Shown here piece by piece: positions 13,001 through 25,156 of a stretch of 64,000 nucleotides of DNA (position 1 is its first letter; each line of letters opens with the position of its first letter). The position numbers and the translations under genes were made by a program. The stretch is from Acephala macrosclerotiorum (Eukaryota; Ascomycota; Leotiomycetes; Helotiales; Mollisiaceae), in the NCBI GenBank assembly GCA_014904845.1, contig MU119220.1:1-64000 (forward strand). Reading direction: 5' to 3'. A model generated the notes under the pieces. It had not been told where the DNA came from. It did no database searches and worked only from the letters and a program-made list of their open reading frames with translations.

Positions 13001-14668
13001 AAACACCCATCTAACATGCAGACAGAATTTGGCTATTCCACTGGAACGTATATCGGAGTCTACGCAAGTTTGGGTGCTTCCCAGGCGCTTCTACTTTTCT
13101 TCTTCGCGTTTTCCTTGACGGTCATGGGCACAAATGCAAGTAAAACGATGTTGAATCGAGCTATAACCAGAGCACTTCGAGCACCAATGTCATTTTTCGA
13201 TACGACACCACTGGGACGCATTACGAACCGATTTTCTCGCGATGTTGACGTTATGGACAACAATCTCTCGGACGCAATGAGAATGTATCTCTTGACACTG
13301 GCTATGATTTTGTCAGTCTTCGGATTGATCATAGCTTACTTCCACTACTTCGCCATCGCTTTGGGACCCCTCTTCCTCCTTTTCATCTTCTCGGCTTCGT
13401 ACTACAGAGCTTCAGCTCGAGAGGTGAAGCGATTCGAATCTGTTCTTCGATCGAATGTTTTCGCCAAATTCAGCGAAGGACTATCTGGGACCGCCTGCAT
13501 TCGTGCATATGGTCTTCGAGATCATTTCATCCACAATATTCGTGAAGTTATCGACGAGATGAACAGTGCTTACTTCCTCACATTTGCGAATCAGCGTTGG
13601 CTGTCGACTCGACTGGACGTCATTGGTAACCTCTTGGTGTTCGTCACTGGACTTCTGGTCGTCACTTCTCGATTCAACGTCTCGCCTTCGATTGCTGGTT
13701 TGGTGTTGAGTTACATTTTGTCTATTGTCCAGATGATCCAGTTCACTGTCAGACAGTTGGCCGAAGTCGAGAACGGCATGAACGCCACCGAGCGTTTGCA
13801 TTACTATGGAACTCAGCTCGAGGAAGAAGCACCACTCCACACTATTGAAGTTCGAAAGTCATGGCCGGAATCCGGGGAAATCATTTTCAACGACGTCCAA
13901 ATGCGTTACCGTGAAGGTCTCCCTCTCGTTCTCTCAGGTCTCTCAATGCATGTTAAAGGCGGAGAGCGTATTGGAGTTGTAGGACGTACCGGCGCCGGGA
14001 AATCCAGCATCATGTCAACCCTCTTCCGTCTCGTCGAGCTATCCGGAGGATCAATCACCATCGACGGTCTAGACATCAGCACTATCGGTCTCCATGACTT
14101 ACGATCCCGACTCGCCATAATTCCTCAAGACCCAACCCTCTTCAAAGGCACGATCCGCAGCAATCTCGACCCTTTCAATGAACACACTGACATGGAACTC
14201 TGGTCCGCACTCCGCCAATCAGATCTGATCTCCGCCGAAGCATCCCTCGACGACAAGTCCCCCGGCCGAATCCACCTCGACGGCATCGTCGAAGATGAAG
14301 GTCTGAACTTCTCCTTGGGACAACGCCAACTCATGGCCTTAGCCCGTGCACTTGTTCGCGGATCCCAAATCATCGTTTGCGACGAAGCTACTTCATCAGT
14401 AGACATGGAGACAGATGAGAAAATTCAACGTACTATTGCTACGGGATTTAGAGGCAAGACTTTGTTGTGTATTGCGCATAGATTAAAGACGATTATCAAT
14501 TATGATCGGATTTGTGTTATGGATCAAGGACGGATTGCGGAATTAGATACGCCGAAGAAGTTGTATGAGAGCGGTGGGATCTTTAGGGGAATGTGTGATA
14601 GGGGTGGGATCCGACGGGAGGATTTCGAGGATAGGAGTGGGGTTTATGATAAGGAGATTGAGATTTAG
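10079..14668 (+). CDS. ABCC-type full transporter, Yor1-like
   Basis: ATP-driven efflux pump of the MRP/CFTR (ABCC) family. Four exons (10079-10486, 10540-10774, 10828-12975, 13026-14668) join in frame to 1477 residues. The order is a charged N-terminal tail, TMD1, NBD1, TMD2, NBD2, with no extra N-terminal TMD0; this short layout is the Yor1 type. NBD1 has Walker A GSVGSGKSS (about residue 650), signature VSGGQKQR (about 741) and Walker B LILMDDPLSAVD (about 761). NBD2 has GRTGAGKSS (about 1250), signature FSLGQRQ (about 1358) and IIVCDEATSSVD (about 1379). Two Lys/Ala-rich low-complexity inserts occur, one in TMD1 (KKPKKKKG) and one before NBD1. In yeast, Yor1 works at the plasma membrane on oligomycin and phospholipids; substrates here are unknown. 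The gene looks intact. Confidence 0.95.
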
Positions 14669-16010
14669 GTAATGTTTGATGAGATGTGAGTTGCATTTCG
14701 AAAGGAGTTTATAAAATTGGAGGCATCAATGATGTTCTGGCGTCATGTGGTCGTATTTAGAGCGAGCAACATCCTCTTGTTATTCATTGTTGCATTAATA
14801 GTACTCTGTTTGGTACGTGTTTGTTGACGTGCTGTGAGGGTCTTGAAATTTTGAATGCTGGATTGAACCTGAGGATGATGAGCCATGGAGAGGAAGTCCT
14901 CATGAGAGTGGAAAAACAGATGCTATGACCCCCGGCAGGCCTCTGCGTGGCGACACGGCAAGCCTATCGAGGTATTAAGGCGTAATGTTTTTCTCCGTCA
15001 CAGACACTCACCCCTCAACACGTCTCGTCTCCCTTCGCTTCCATTTCGGCTCCTTCCTCTCTAGCCTCCACATTCTACCTTCCCCACTCACCTCTCAACC
15101 CCCATATAGATTTAAATAACCAAATCTCAATCCAACAATTCGGAAAAGCATCCACTTAGGCAGGTGGTCAGGTCAAATCTGAATTAAGAGGTGGAATAGA
15201 CAAGTATCGCCTGGCCCGACCGATACGCCCTTACGAATACGCCAACGCGAAAAGAATAAATCGATTCGACAAGAGATGTAAAGCCGTCTGGTGGCCGAAC
15301 TCTTTTGTTTTTGAGGGATGTGATTATTTTTCAACTTTTTTAATTTAGGGTGAGAGGGTTGGGTTTGGGATTTTTTTGGGGTGTCTTTGGGGAATGGATA
15401 GGAAGGGGGAGGCTAGTGAGGAAGCGAATTCGCTTGGGATAGGGGTTTGTTTACTTTGGGATGGAGAGAATTTATTTGGAATCTTGGGTTTAGATAGCAG
15501 TCCTTCATAAACGCATTATGCAATTTGATACTTTTGATGTTTGATGAGCGGTCTTGATGGCTGCAACGACTCAAAGAAAGAAGCTCGCATGTTGATATCT
15601 TGGAAGAGATGAATCTCAATAGACTTAGAGCATTATCTAGGCAGGAATAAATGATGTTCGCTGACTCGCGTGTATACGAAGGACGCGAATTTAACCAGAG
15701 TGAGAGTTCTGGATACAAATCTGCATTTCTTGTTTAACACCTTGAAGCTTGAGAAGGTAGGAGTCATCTCTTTTTATCTATCTTTACAGTCGAGTCTCCG
15801 CCCAACTCTGTTCTTCCTAATTTTTAGTAGTTCACTGAATCCGAAAATCTTAACGCCTTGAGTATGCTAGTCTATAACGCCACCCAGCGTACATCCTCTC
15901 TCCATAATTTGGTCCAAAAGCTGTCCGAGCAACAGATCCAGTGAGTAAGCTGCAAGCTTTGTCATTTCTCATAAATGAGATGTGATGTATCCCTCTTCGT
16001 TCGAACATTC
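14669..16010. other. Convergent intergenic region, no gene recognised
   Basis: Space between the 3' ends of the ABC transporter and the kinase gene. It contains T-rich and CT-rich stretches (about 15000-15120) and a T/G-rich stretch near 15300-15400. Open frames are short and without motifs. Confidence 0.6.
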
Positions 16011-17267
16011 TCACTTCATAGCACCGAAATCCAACTTCCTGGCGACCTTCTTTTCCCTTCCCTCCTCGCCATCCAACACTCCCGGCCTCCTCTTCAAGTC
16101 CTCCCCAATCTTATCCCTACCACCTCCTTTCTGCGGCAGATCCCTCGTCTTCGTCGGTTTGGGCTCCGCGCTCCACCACCCATGTCTTAGTGCCTCATCG
16201 GCCGTAATTCTCTTCCTCGGATCCAGAACCAGCATCTTCATCAATAAATCCACACCCTCATGTCCAGCTGTCCCGAATGTCGCTAGATAATGATCTTTCT
16301 GCCTCACTGGTATAATCTGATCCGGGACTGTGTATTCGGGTAGCTGTGAAACCCCGGGCCAGTTGTCTTCAGCTGGTGTGCCGATAGCTTGGCAGATGAG
16401 GTTTATTTGATGTACTTCAGTGTCTCCAGCTATATATGGGGTTCTGAGAACCAGTTCTGCGAAGACGAGGCCGACGGACCAGATGTCGACTGCTCCGCTA
16501 TAGTGCTTTGCCCCAAATAAAAGCTCTGGAGGACGATACCAGCGGGTGATGACGTTGGAAGTCATCATTCGATAGGGGTCTGAGAAGGAGCGGGCAAGAC
16601 CGAAATCTGCGAGCTTGATCTCGCCGGTGGAGGAAATGAGTAAATTGTTGGGTTTGATATCTCGGTGTAGGACGAAATTGGCGTGGCAGAACCAGATTGC
16701 TCGACTGAGCATACCCATCCAGGCTTTTATGTCTGCTGCTCCGTATCTTATGCCTGAAACATCTTTTATGAGCATTTCGAGATCGCCGAGAGGGAGGAAT
16801 TCGAGGACGAGGTTGAGGTTCTGGTCTTTGGAGGAGAATACGGAGAGGAGGGAGATGATGTTCGGATGGGAGAGTTCTTGTAGGTGCTTGAGTTCGCGGA
16901 TGGCGTCGGGGGCCATGCCTTCTGTGTATTCTTTCTGGATCTTGATCTTCTTAATGGCGACGAATTTGGAGGGGTCATCGCGGAGGTGGCCGAGGTAGAC
17001 GTTGGCATATGTACCTTCTCCGAGTTTCTTGCCTGGCAGATGTTAGGACTCTCCTGGTAAGATAATAGAAGCGTAAGCACCTTTCACATATTTATGTTTC
17101 TCTTCCTCATTCATCTGCTCTGCCAAATCGCGCCCTGAGCTGGCACCATTGCTGGAGACCTCTGGAGTCGCGCCTTTGGAAGATGCTGCAGTAGCAGTAG
17201 AGAGCTTCGACTTATCGTGTGCCTGCTTCTCTGTTGAGCCAGGGACAACAAGGGGCGAGTTGGCCAT
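16011..17267 (-). CDS. CDK7/Kin28-type cyclin-dependent kinase (TFIIH)
   Basis: Serine/threonine kinase that phosphorylates the RNA polymerase II C-terminal domain within TFIIH and, in many eukaryotes, activates other CDKs. Two exons (17267-17081 and 17032-16011, 48-nt intron) give 402 residues. A Ser/Ala-rich N-terminal tail of about 55 residues precedes the kinase domain. Visible motifs are the Gly loop GEGTYANVY, VAIKKIKIQ (catalytic Lys), the helix that replaces PSTAIRE (EGMAPDAIREL), HRDIKPNNLL, DFGLARSF and the T-loop/P+1 segment TSNVITRWYRPPELLFG, which is typical of CDK7. The C-terminal tail is basic. The glycine loop begins directly after the exon join, which supports it. Confident. 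Confidence 0.93.
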
Positions 17268-18020
17268 TTTGAGGTATTCAGAGGAGACAGATGGCAGATG
17301 CTATCTCATGCTTGTGGAGGGTGGTAGGTATTCTGCTGCAAGAGATGTCCGTTCAGAGCGAGGCTGAGCGCACTTGAAGTTGAAGTGTCGTTTGTCGACA
17401 CGCGGCTGTACGTCCAGTAACCTTGAAGTGTCAGCCTCGTCGTGGTACTGCAAACAGGCACGTGCATCGGCGTTTGAATTCTCTCATCGGTCGAGCAGCG
17501 GGATTTCATCCCTGTTTTGCTGACAAGAACACCGCTTGTGGCGTTGTGGCGTTGTGGCGCGCAGAGTAAACATCGCGGCTTGGCAATCTTCTCTTCATCT
17601 CCGTGGTCAATCGCCGGATGGCGAAAATATACCATGACGTCATTCATACAACAAACCCTCAACCTTCGTCGTCGCAGCTCCATAACTTCCGCACGGTCTT
17701 CGTTGCACCTAAACCCGAACTGTCCGAAGTCGAGAAGCCTTGATCCTATGATGTCAACACCTTCCTACCTGAGAAGGAAACCTCGACACTGCACGGCGAA
17801 CAATAAGCGGCTGCAAGTGTAGTCTCCGTATGCTAAGGAACAATTCGGCGCGTGGATGTGGGAGAGATATCTTCACTTCCTCTCCCTCCCTTGCAAGTAT
17901 TTTTATGTTGACCTCGTCCCTATATCTTCTTCTATTGCCTCTCTCTCTCTCTCTCCATCTCGTCCCTTGCGTGACCGTACCTATCACCTCACTCACAAGG
18001 AAGTCGCAACTACAGCAGTC
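17268..18020. other. Divergent promoter region
   Basis: Shared upstream region of the CDK7 gene (minus) and the Sfk1-family gene (plus). It contains a CT-rich microsatellite-like tract near 17935-17955, about 65 nt before the plus-strand start. A 62-codon frame starting at 17635 begins with a presequence-like MTSFIQQTLNLRRRSS, but it shows no family match and is not called. Confidence 0.55.
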
Positions 18021-19033
18021 ATGTGGGGTATCTCCTACTGGGTAAGTCCTCTATACTTTCTGGAATATACGGAGAGAGTATGGACTAATGCTTCATAGGT
18101 TTTCCCAGTGATATCTGGATTATGTTGGCTTGGAATGCTCCTGGGTCTGCTTATTCATTGGGCAGTAAACGGCGAACCACACTATCCATGGATGGAAAGT
18201 GGACAAAACATTGCCTACATTTCGGACGTTGGAGCAACAAATCTCAAGCCTCTCTTCATTGCTGGATCAGCCGTTACGACAGTGTTCCTGGATTTGTCGT
18301 TTCTCTCAGAAAGATGGCTTCGACACAGAGGTCGATTGGCAAAGAACCTGACTCGTACCGAGAAAGTGCTTTCGATCCTCTCAATCGCATTCGCAATCAT
18401 TGGGACATGCGGCTTGATCCTACTCAGTATTTTCGATACGGCGCATTATCCTAGGGTGCACGATGTTATGCTTCTGCTCTTCATCGCTGGATACGTTATT
18501 TCTGCCATATTCATCTGCTGGGAGTATCAACGTCTCGGAATCCGTACGTCTCTTTCTCCCACTCTGCTCAAATTAAATCTAACATCAAAGTAGACTTCCG
18601 CCAACACCGAATTCTCCGCGCATCCTTTTGGATAAAACTTACCTTCATCATCCTCGAAGTCTGCCTCGCCATTGCCTTTGCCGTAACCAACTTCCGCGAT
18701 GCGAAGAACGCCGCCGCAGTCTTAGAATGGACCATCGCATTTATCTTCACATTTTACGTTTTTTCCTTCTTCATCGATCTCCTGCCTGCCGTTCACACGA
18801 AACACTCGAACAGAAAGTTTGGAAGTTCAAGCGGGGAGACGGAGATGCAGATGGAGCAGAATGATAATATGGCACAGGCGAACCAGGGACAGGCGAGAGC
18901 GCACGATGCGGGTTATGGGAATGGGAGGACCACGGCGGAGACGGATAGGACTTTGGGTTCGAACAATTATAGGACGGTCAATGGGGTCAAGTATGATATG
19001 GAGCAGCAGCTGCCCCCATCAAGTAACTTTTAA
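18021..19033 (+). CDS. Frag1/DRAM/Sfk1-family membrane protein
   Basis: Three exons (18021-18041, 18099-18543, 18594-19033) join in frame to 301 residues. The first exon codes only for seven residues, MWGISYW. Six hydrophobic segments fit the family: VFPVISGLCWLGMLLG, LFIAGSAVTTVFLDLSF, VLSILSIAFAIIGTCGLILL, VMLLLFIAGYVISAIFICW, FWIKLTFIILEVCLAIAFA and WTIAFIFTFYVFSFFIDLL. A long hydrophilic, Gln/Asn/Gly-rich tail follows. Yeast Sfk1 works with the PI4-kinase Stt4 at the plasma membrane and affects lipid asymmetry; a similar plasma-membrane role is inferred. No catalytic motif is seen. Confidence 0.82.
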
Positions 19034-19687
19034 GTTATGGGGATGAGAGGCCATAGCGCTGAAATTGAGCAGCGAGTTGGATATAGAGGAGGTAATGCGA
19101 ATTGTATATATGGGAGGTTGGCGGGGCGTTTGAGCAAGGGATGGCTCTGCATCGGTACATGGAAACTGCAGCGTGGCGTTTGAGTTTGAACATAGCATAG
19201 TAACGAATATAGATGATATCCGAATTCACAATTTCAATTCTCCCCTAGTTTATTTTCAGCACTCTCTCCAACCCAAACCATACTTTGAATGTCTGTGTTG
19301 GCGTATGCCAGAAATACAACTTACATGTTCCGTCTCGGACACAGACAGTCTCCTCTGAATTGTCCGTCCTATACAATATCTGCAGCGCAGTTTCTAAGTC
19401 CTCATCTTGGATCGAATATTCTACACTGAGTTGTCCGTGTCACTGAGTACCATAAACATATCTTCAATTCTCCATTCCCGAAACCGACAATACCCAACCC
19501 AGCTTGTCCAGCCGCATGGGAAGAGGGGCGCATGCATGATTAGGATTCAGGGGTGCCATCTAGGAACACCAATAAACTTTTCTGGATTCATTCTTGGACC
19601 TTTTGATCAATCACAAGATTTCACGCCCATCAAATTATCAATCAAAACACTACAGGCTAGGAACCAAATTGACTTTACTCGAAAGTT
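19034..19687. other. Intergenic, no gene recognised
   Basis: Region between the Sfk1-family gene and the HET gene. Only short motif-free frames are present. Nothing further seen. Confidence 0.6.
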
Positions 19688-20998
19688 ATGCGACTTCTCA
19701 ACACGACAACTCTTGAGGTCGAAGAGTTCTCCGACTCAGACACACCTCCATACGCCATCCTCTCACACACCTGGTCCAACTCAGAAATCTCATTCTTCTC
19801 AATGCAAACCCCCGACTCAACTATCCGCTCCAAAGCAGGCTTCAAGAAGCTAGAGAAGTTCTGTGCTCTGGCAAGGGATCACGGCTTCGAGTATGGCTGG
19901 GCAGATACATGCTGCATCGACAAGCGCAACAGTGCAGAATTATCGGAAGCGATAAATTCCATGTATGGATATTATTACAACTCGTCAGAGTGTCTCATCT
20001 ATCTTGAAGATGTCCCTCCCTCGACTTTGGGAAGTAGAGACGAAATACTCGATGCCTTCAAAAATAGTCGGTGGGTCACGCGTGGCTGGACCCTGCAGGA
20101 ATTGATTGCGCCGAAGACACGGCATTTCTTTGCAGGCAACTAGTCTCCAATCGAAAATGGGGCGTATTTGAACAGGGCGATTTCGTACGTGACTAGGATT
20201 GATGAGCAAGTTCTTGTCAACAGAGACATGCTTGCCAATTTTTGCATTGCGGAACGAATGTGCTGGGCTTCTCGACGGAAAACTACTCGTAGTGAGGATA
20301 TTGCTTATAGCCTCATGGGCTTGTTCAATGTCAATATGCCTGTTATCTATGGTGAAGGTGCTGGCAAGGCTTTCAGACGGTTACAAAATGAGATTATGCA
20401 GACGAGCTTTGATCAGACGATTTTTGCGTGGCAAGCTGAGTACGAGAGTAGTGGGCTGCTTGCTGCGAGTCCGGCGGACTTTTGTGAGACGCCACAGTTG
20501 GGATTGTGGCATCCGACGAACTTGTCGCCGTTTTTTATGACCAATGTTGGGCTTTCGATTAGACTCAATATGATTGAACGAAGTGACGATGCAGAGGCTG
20601 GCAAACACATGTCGTCAGGTGCCCAAGGCCAAGGGAGTTACCTCGCTGCGTTGCAGTGTGATGTGAAAGTTGGGACATCATGGAAGATTTTCATGGTGTA
20701 TTTAGAACCGATTGGAGACGCGAATTTCTTCGTGAATGGCGAGCCACGGAAGGCGTATCGGAGAGTGAGGTGTGCCGAATGGGTGCCTTTTGCAGGTGAG
20801 GATTTGGTAGGTTGGCCTTATAAGGATGTGCTTGTGTTGCAAGATGAACATTATGAGCTTCTCAAGCGGTCAATCAAGGACAATAGAGAGAGATGGATGT
20901 CAAGTAAGGGTCCAGGTGCGGGGTTTGGTGTTCTGGATAGAGATGAATGTAAGAAGATGGAGCTGCACGGGGAGGTGGATATTCACTTCGGGGATTAG
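19688..20998 (+). pseudogene. HET-domain (heterokaryon incompatibility) protein with an in-frame stop
   Basis: HET proteins trigger non-self recognition and cell death when incompatible hyphae fuse. A single intronless frame of 437 codons runs from ATG 19688 to TAG 20996-20998. It shows the classic motifs in order: YAILSHTWSNSEISF, KAGFKKLEKFCALARDHGFEY, GWADTCCIDKRNSAELSEAI, SECLIYLEDV, WVTRGWTLQELIAPK and, later, ARRMCWAS-type and YSLMGLFNVNMPVIYGEG motifs. One TAG at 20141-20143 interrupts it after HFFAGN, where family members usually have Trp; TGG to TAG is a CpA-to-TpA change on the other strand. The frame is open for 284 codons afterwards with all motifs kept. I found no intron that skips the stop. 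It is either a very young null allele, a readthrough case or a sequence error. Confidence 0.88.
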
Positions 20999-21612
20999 AG
21001 CATTTATTTCTAGCACAGGTTAGGACAGGCAATTCAAGGAAATGCTCGTTTCAAGAAGGAACGTAAAGAGCGTGTATCCTGTCGAGTAGGAGGTGGAGAG
21101 GCTATTATGCAAATTATATGTAGCAGTTTGTGGTGATTCCTCCTACAAACAAATGAACGGATGCGAGGAAACCCTTCTAGTTTTTGGCTCACTGAATAAT
21201 ACTTCAGAAGACTTAACGTGGACGAGAACCAAAATCAGGAGTATAAGAGTACAATATCTACATTATTACCACTACCCAGCCCCATCTCCCTTTCATCCCA
21301 TCCTTGTTATCATAAACGTACATATGCCTCATCAATTGCATCGCATCGCATCAAAAAGCAGATGTCCTCCAATCCAATTCCTGCAAACCTAGCTCATATC
21401 TACTAATATGGCATGAGCCTCCTAGCTTTTTTCCCATCTCCAGAAATCCAATCCTCCCAGATAAAAATAAAAGTCATTGTACAGAAGCATAAATCATCAA
21501 AGAATCTCTCGCTGAAAGAGAGTATCGAAAAGCAGAGACGCAAAATGAACGCCTAAACATTGTTTCGTTTCAACCAATCCCCTTTACGACTCGCTTAGCC
21601 CCATAACTTGAG
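20999..21612. other. Convergent intergenic region
   Basis: 3' flanks of the HET gene and of eisosome protein 1. No gene, repeat or RNA recognised. Confidence 0.6.
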
Positions 21613-24279
21613 TCAAATATCCTCCGTAAACTTAGTGCTCCTCATAGGACCCGAACTCTTCTCCGCAGGGAAAGTAGGCGGGGGCGCAAGATCCTCATTG
21701 AAATTATCCCTGGCCTCCTGGAACTCGCTGTTGTCAGACAACTCGCTGACCTCGCTGTCTCTTCTGCTTGTTGTTCTGCCTCTTTCTTCGTCTGCATCGT
21801 CGATCACACTGCTTCTTGTTGCTGGCTCATCAACTACACTAGTTGCACCTGTTGTAGATACTGGAGCTGCGGTTGAGGCGTTTGCGACGTCGCGAACACT
21901 TGAGCTTTTGGCGCCAAGGGAAGCGGTGGAGATGTTCGCACTCGCACCAGTTAGGGCAGCACCTCCAACGAAAGAGCTCCCATTTCCATTCTCTTTCAGA
22001 CCTTTCTCCTCCTTGCCAGCAGATTTCTGACCTCTGCTCATTCGTCTCGAGAAGTTCTTTTTGAGCCAAGACTTAACTTTGCCGCCTTCCTTGGGACTAG
22101 TTGAAGAAAGAGGAGTAGTAACACCATCTTCAGCGCTTGCTGCAGCGGCGGATTCACGCACGTGGGTACTGGCTGCATCTTCCATTGAGGTGTGGGTGTG
22201 AATTTGGTCGGGGATTATGGAGCCTTCGCGACGTTTAGCGATGGTGGGTTTTGTTTCTGTCACGGGCTCGGTGGCAACTTCGGGTTCTGTGTCTGCTGCG
22301 TGAGCGGTCTCGGTCTCGGGTTCGACAGTTGCGAGCCTCTCGTTGGCGGTGTCTGGTTCTTGGTTGAGAGCCGTGCCGGCAACTGGGGCCGCTATGCCTG
22401 CTTCGTCTGCTTTCGTGGATTTACGCTTCTCTTTGATGGCACCTTTCTCTTCTTGTTTGGCGAGCTTCTTTTCGTCTTTATCTTGTTCTGCTCCTCGTTA
22501 GCATAGCTTCAATGTCATGGGAAGGAGTAAATTCACGTCTCAACTTCTTGTTGATCTCCTTCTCCTCCTTCTCTCTCGCCTTCTTCTCTGCCTCCTTGCG
22601 TTTTGTAGTCTCCTGCTCCAACTTCAATGCGGCTTGTCTCTCTCGCTCCACTTCAGCCTTCTCATTAATCTCGTCCAGAACCGGCTGAACGTTTCTTGCA
22701 GCTACCAAATCGACTGCACTCTGGTTGATGAATTGCCCACCACCAATGTGGATCTTGCCGTGGTTCTCCATACGAGTGTCGCTCTTGGCTTGAGCAGCTG
22801 CATGAGCTTTGACTTCCCACTCGCTGAGCAGAGACGGCGCAATCTTGCCAGTATCTTGGAAGACTCGCTCATCCATGCCATGAAGAGACTTGGTGACATT
22901 TCTTTGAGCGGCTGCGATCAGAGCTTCGCGGTCTTGTTGCCGCTTCTTTTGATCGACTTGGGAGAGATTGCTTGAGAAAAGTGACATTTGAGCTCGAATC
23001 TTGTTCGATTGTTCAATGTCTGAATCATTGGTTCCGAGGCTGGATGCTCGGTTACGAGTTCGCCCTCTGATAGATAATCTGGATTGGGGCTTTGAACTGC
23101 TGCCATAGTAGTCTCGATACTCGCGGTTCGTCATGTGCTCATCGTGGAGTTTGGCGAGTCTCTCCTGAGCTAGTTTCTGGGCAGCGTCTTGAAGATTGTT
23201 GAAGCGCATTGGCGTGGGCTCATCAATCGATGAGAGCGATGATCCTCTTCTGCCACGATGTGCTGCCCGAGCTCCGGAAATCCCTTGTGCGGATGAAGCA
23301 GCATCGATTTGCTTCTGTTGATGATTATACATCTGCTTCGCCATAGCAATAGCAGACGCCCTCAGCGTATCTTGACGATTCTGCTCCTCGACCTCCGGTG
23401 CAACAGGTGGATGGCTTGTATACATGTCCCTCGACATATTCGTATACGGAACCGAACCAATTTCCGGATCGACCTGACTCCTCCTCAGTGTCCCAGACCT
23501 ATGAGCGGAAGTGGCAGCAGTCAACGCATTGCTCGCCGCATTCGCCTCATCTGGGTATGTGTTTGGCTTCACAACAACCGGCTGTGACTCCGCCCTCTTT
23601 CGGCTCGAAGACATCGCTCCTGTCGCGGCAAGCAATGAACCCTGACGACCAAGCTCCGTATGTCCATAATCGAGATTGATAGCCAAACCACCAGCTCGCT
23701 CCTCCGTCATCGCTTGTGTCGCCGCAGAATTACCCCACATCGAATCTTCAGGCTGCCAAATCTCGACCTTGCCGCCATCTCGATGTGCCAACAACGCAGC
23801 CTTGGCGCCATGTGCGCTCTGCTCTGGTTGCCAAAGTGGTGCCATCTTGTAATCTTTCGCGAGTACCGCAGCTGCACACGCGGAAGCCGAGGGATCAGGT
23901 TTCCAATGCTCGAAAGATTTCTGGTTTGCCCAGCCCAGGCTTGCTGCTGCGCCGGCTGCGGAATCGCCTTTCTTTAATCCGGCGGAGGGGTAGCTAGGGA
24001 GCTGGTCTGGTCGGGCATATTTCAAGGAAGCTGCGGCACCTGTGAAGATGTTAGTTAGCAACCAATCGACATTCCGTGCATTCCGATGGGAGTACAGAAC
24101 AACTCACCAGCGGATGAGAGTTTGTGATCGCTGTCGAGAAACTCGTAGCCGTCTTTTCCATCTTTTTTTGTGGCGTAAAGCGCAGCGGCTGCTGCTTGAT
24201 CTTGGAGGTGGGAGGATTTTGTGTGATGGTGAACGTCCTCTATTGGTCCGTTTGGAACAGCAGCGGTGGTCTGCGCCAT
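21613..24279 (-). CDS. EIS1: Eisosome protein 1
   Basis: Scaffold-associated protein of eisosomes, the plasma-membrane furrows of fungi. Three exons (24279-24108, 24039-22537, 22487-21613) join in frame to 849 residues. Repeated Ala-rich blocks with conserved Trp run through the N-terminal third (GAAASLKYARPDQLP, SAAGAAASLGWANQ, HGAKAALLAHRD, WQPEDSMWGNSAATQAM), which is the hallmark of the family. The middle has a long Glu/Lys/Arg coiled-coil-like stretch and the C-terminal part is Ser/Thr/Glu-rich and disordered. The start at 24279 (MAQTTAAVPNG) was chosen because the further upstream extension of the frame begins with GTG. Introns are 68 and 49 nt. Intact. Confidence 0.88.
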
Positions 24280-25156
24280 CCTCACGAGATTGCTGTAGTT
24301 ACGAGACACGAAATTGGTGTTTATGGCTGGGGAGGCGTCCGGGATATATGCTGTGGTTTGGAGCTCGGAGGCTATGGGAGGCTATGGGTTGCAGCCGTAA
24401 CAAGCTCAAGCATGTGTTGATCAGATGGTGTGAGGGATGGAAGATGTACACTGCTTATTATGGAGGGGAGGAATGGGACTCAGGGTAATCATGAATTGCT
24501 GTGAATGTATAATGTAAGAAGTATGCAGAAACCACAGCAGACCAGGAGAAGAGAAAGTAGAGCTCCTGTTATTGAGCATCATCATCATCATCATCATGGC
24601 GCTGTCTACTAACTGAGCTGCGTTTAGTCCATCATCAACTCCCAAGCTTCTGCTGTGTTGGATCCTTCTCCCTTGGTTACACTATGACGTAGCCGCCTCT
24701 CCAGCCACAGCGGAAAGCGGTTTGGGTGTGCCCATCACAATCAGACGTGCTGGTAAAAAGGAGCATGTGAATTTGAGACAGATGTATCGTGAACTCGATC
24801 ATGATTCACGAGAACAATAACACATTTTGAATAATTCAACATCGGACTTCTAGACAGATGATGGGATTCTGCAGGGAGCTCTTCATCCCCACAGTCATCC
24901 CGGAGGATTCATGGATGGCAATGGCATCACCATGATCGGCGCCAGGATCTCAAATTTCGCTTCCATGTCCAGTTTCATCTATCTCACTTTTCTACAAATC
25001 TTTGTTGGCGAGACTTTCCTTTTCAAGATCTCCAGCCCACAGTTCTTGTACACCTTAGGCTTTTGACTCTCACGACTTGTCTTTACAGTATTCTTGATAC
25101 TTGGCACGTCCTAAAACTAGCAGTCAGTGCTGCTCAATTTTTCAGTAAAGCCTACC
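24280..25156. other. Divergent promoter region with a (CAT)7 microsatellite
   Basis: Shared upstream region of EIS1 (minus) and the phosphatase gene (plus). Seven CAT units lie at 24577-24597. No gene recognised. Confidence 0.6.

Noticed and set aside
17635..17823. 62-codon frame with a presequence-like start
   Set aside because: Too short, no family recognised, and the rest is unlike a mitochondrial protein; left uncalled.
10079..20998. ABC transporter, kinase, membrane protein and HET gene as a biosynthetic cluster
   Set aside because: No backbone synthase or tailoring enzymes; the neighbours are housekeeping genes.
24577..24597. (CAT)7 and the (ATC)8 at 60582-60606 as possible CRISPR or functional arrays
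   Set aside because: Plain microsatellites; no spacers, and the genome is eukaryotic.
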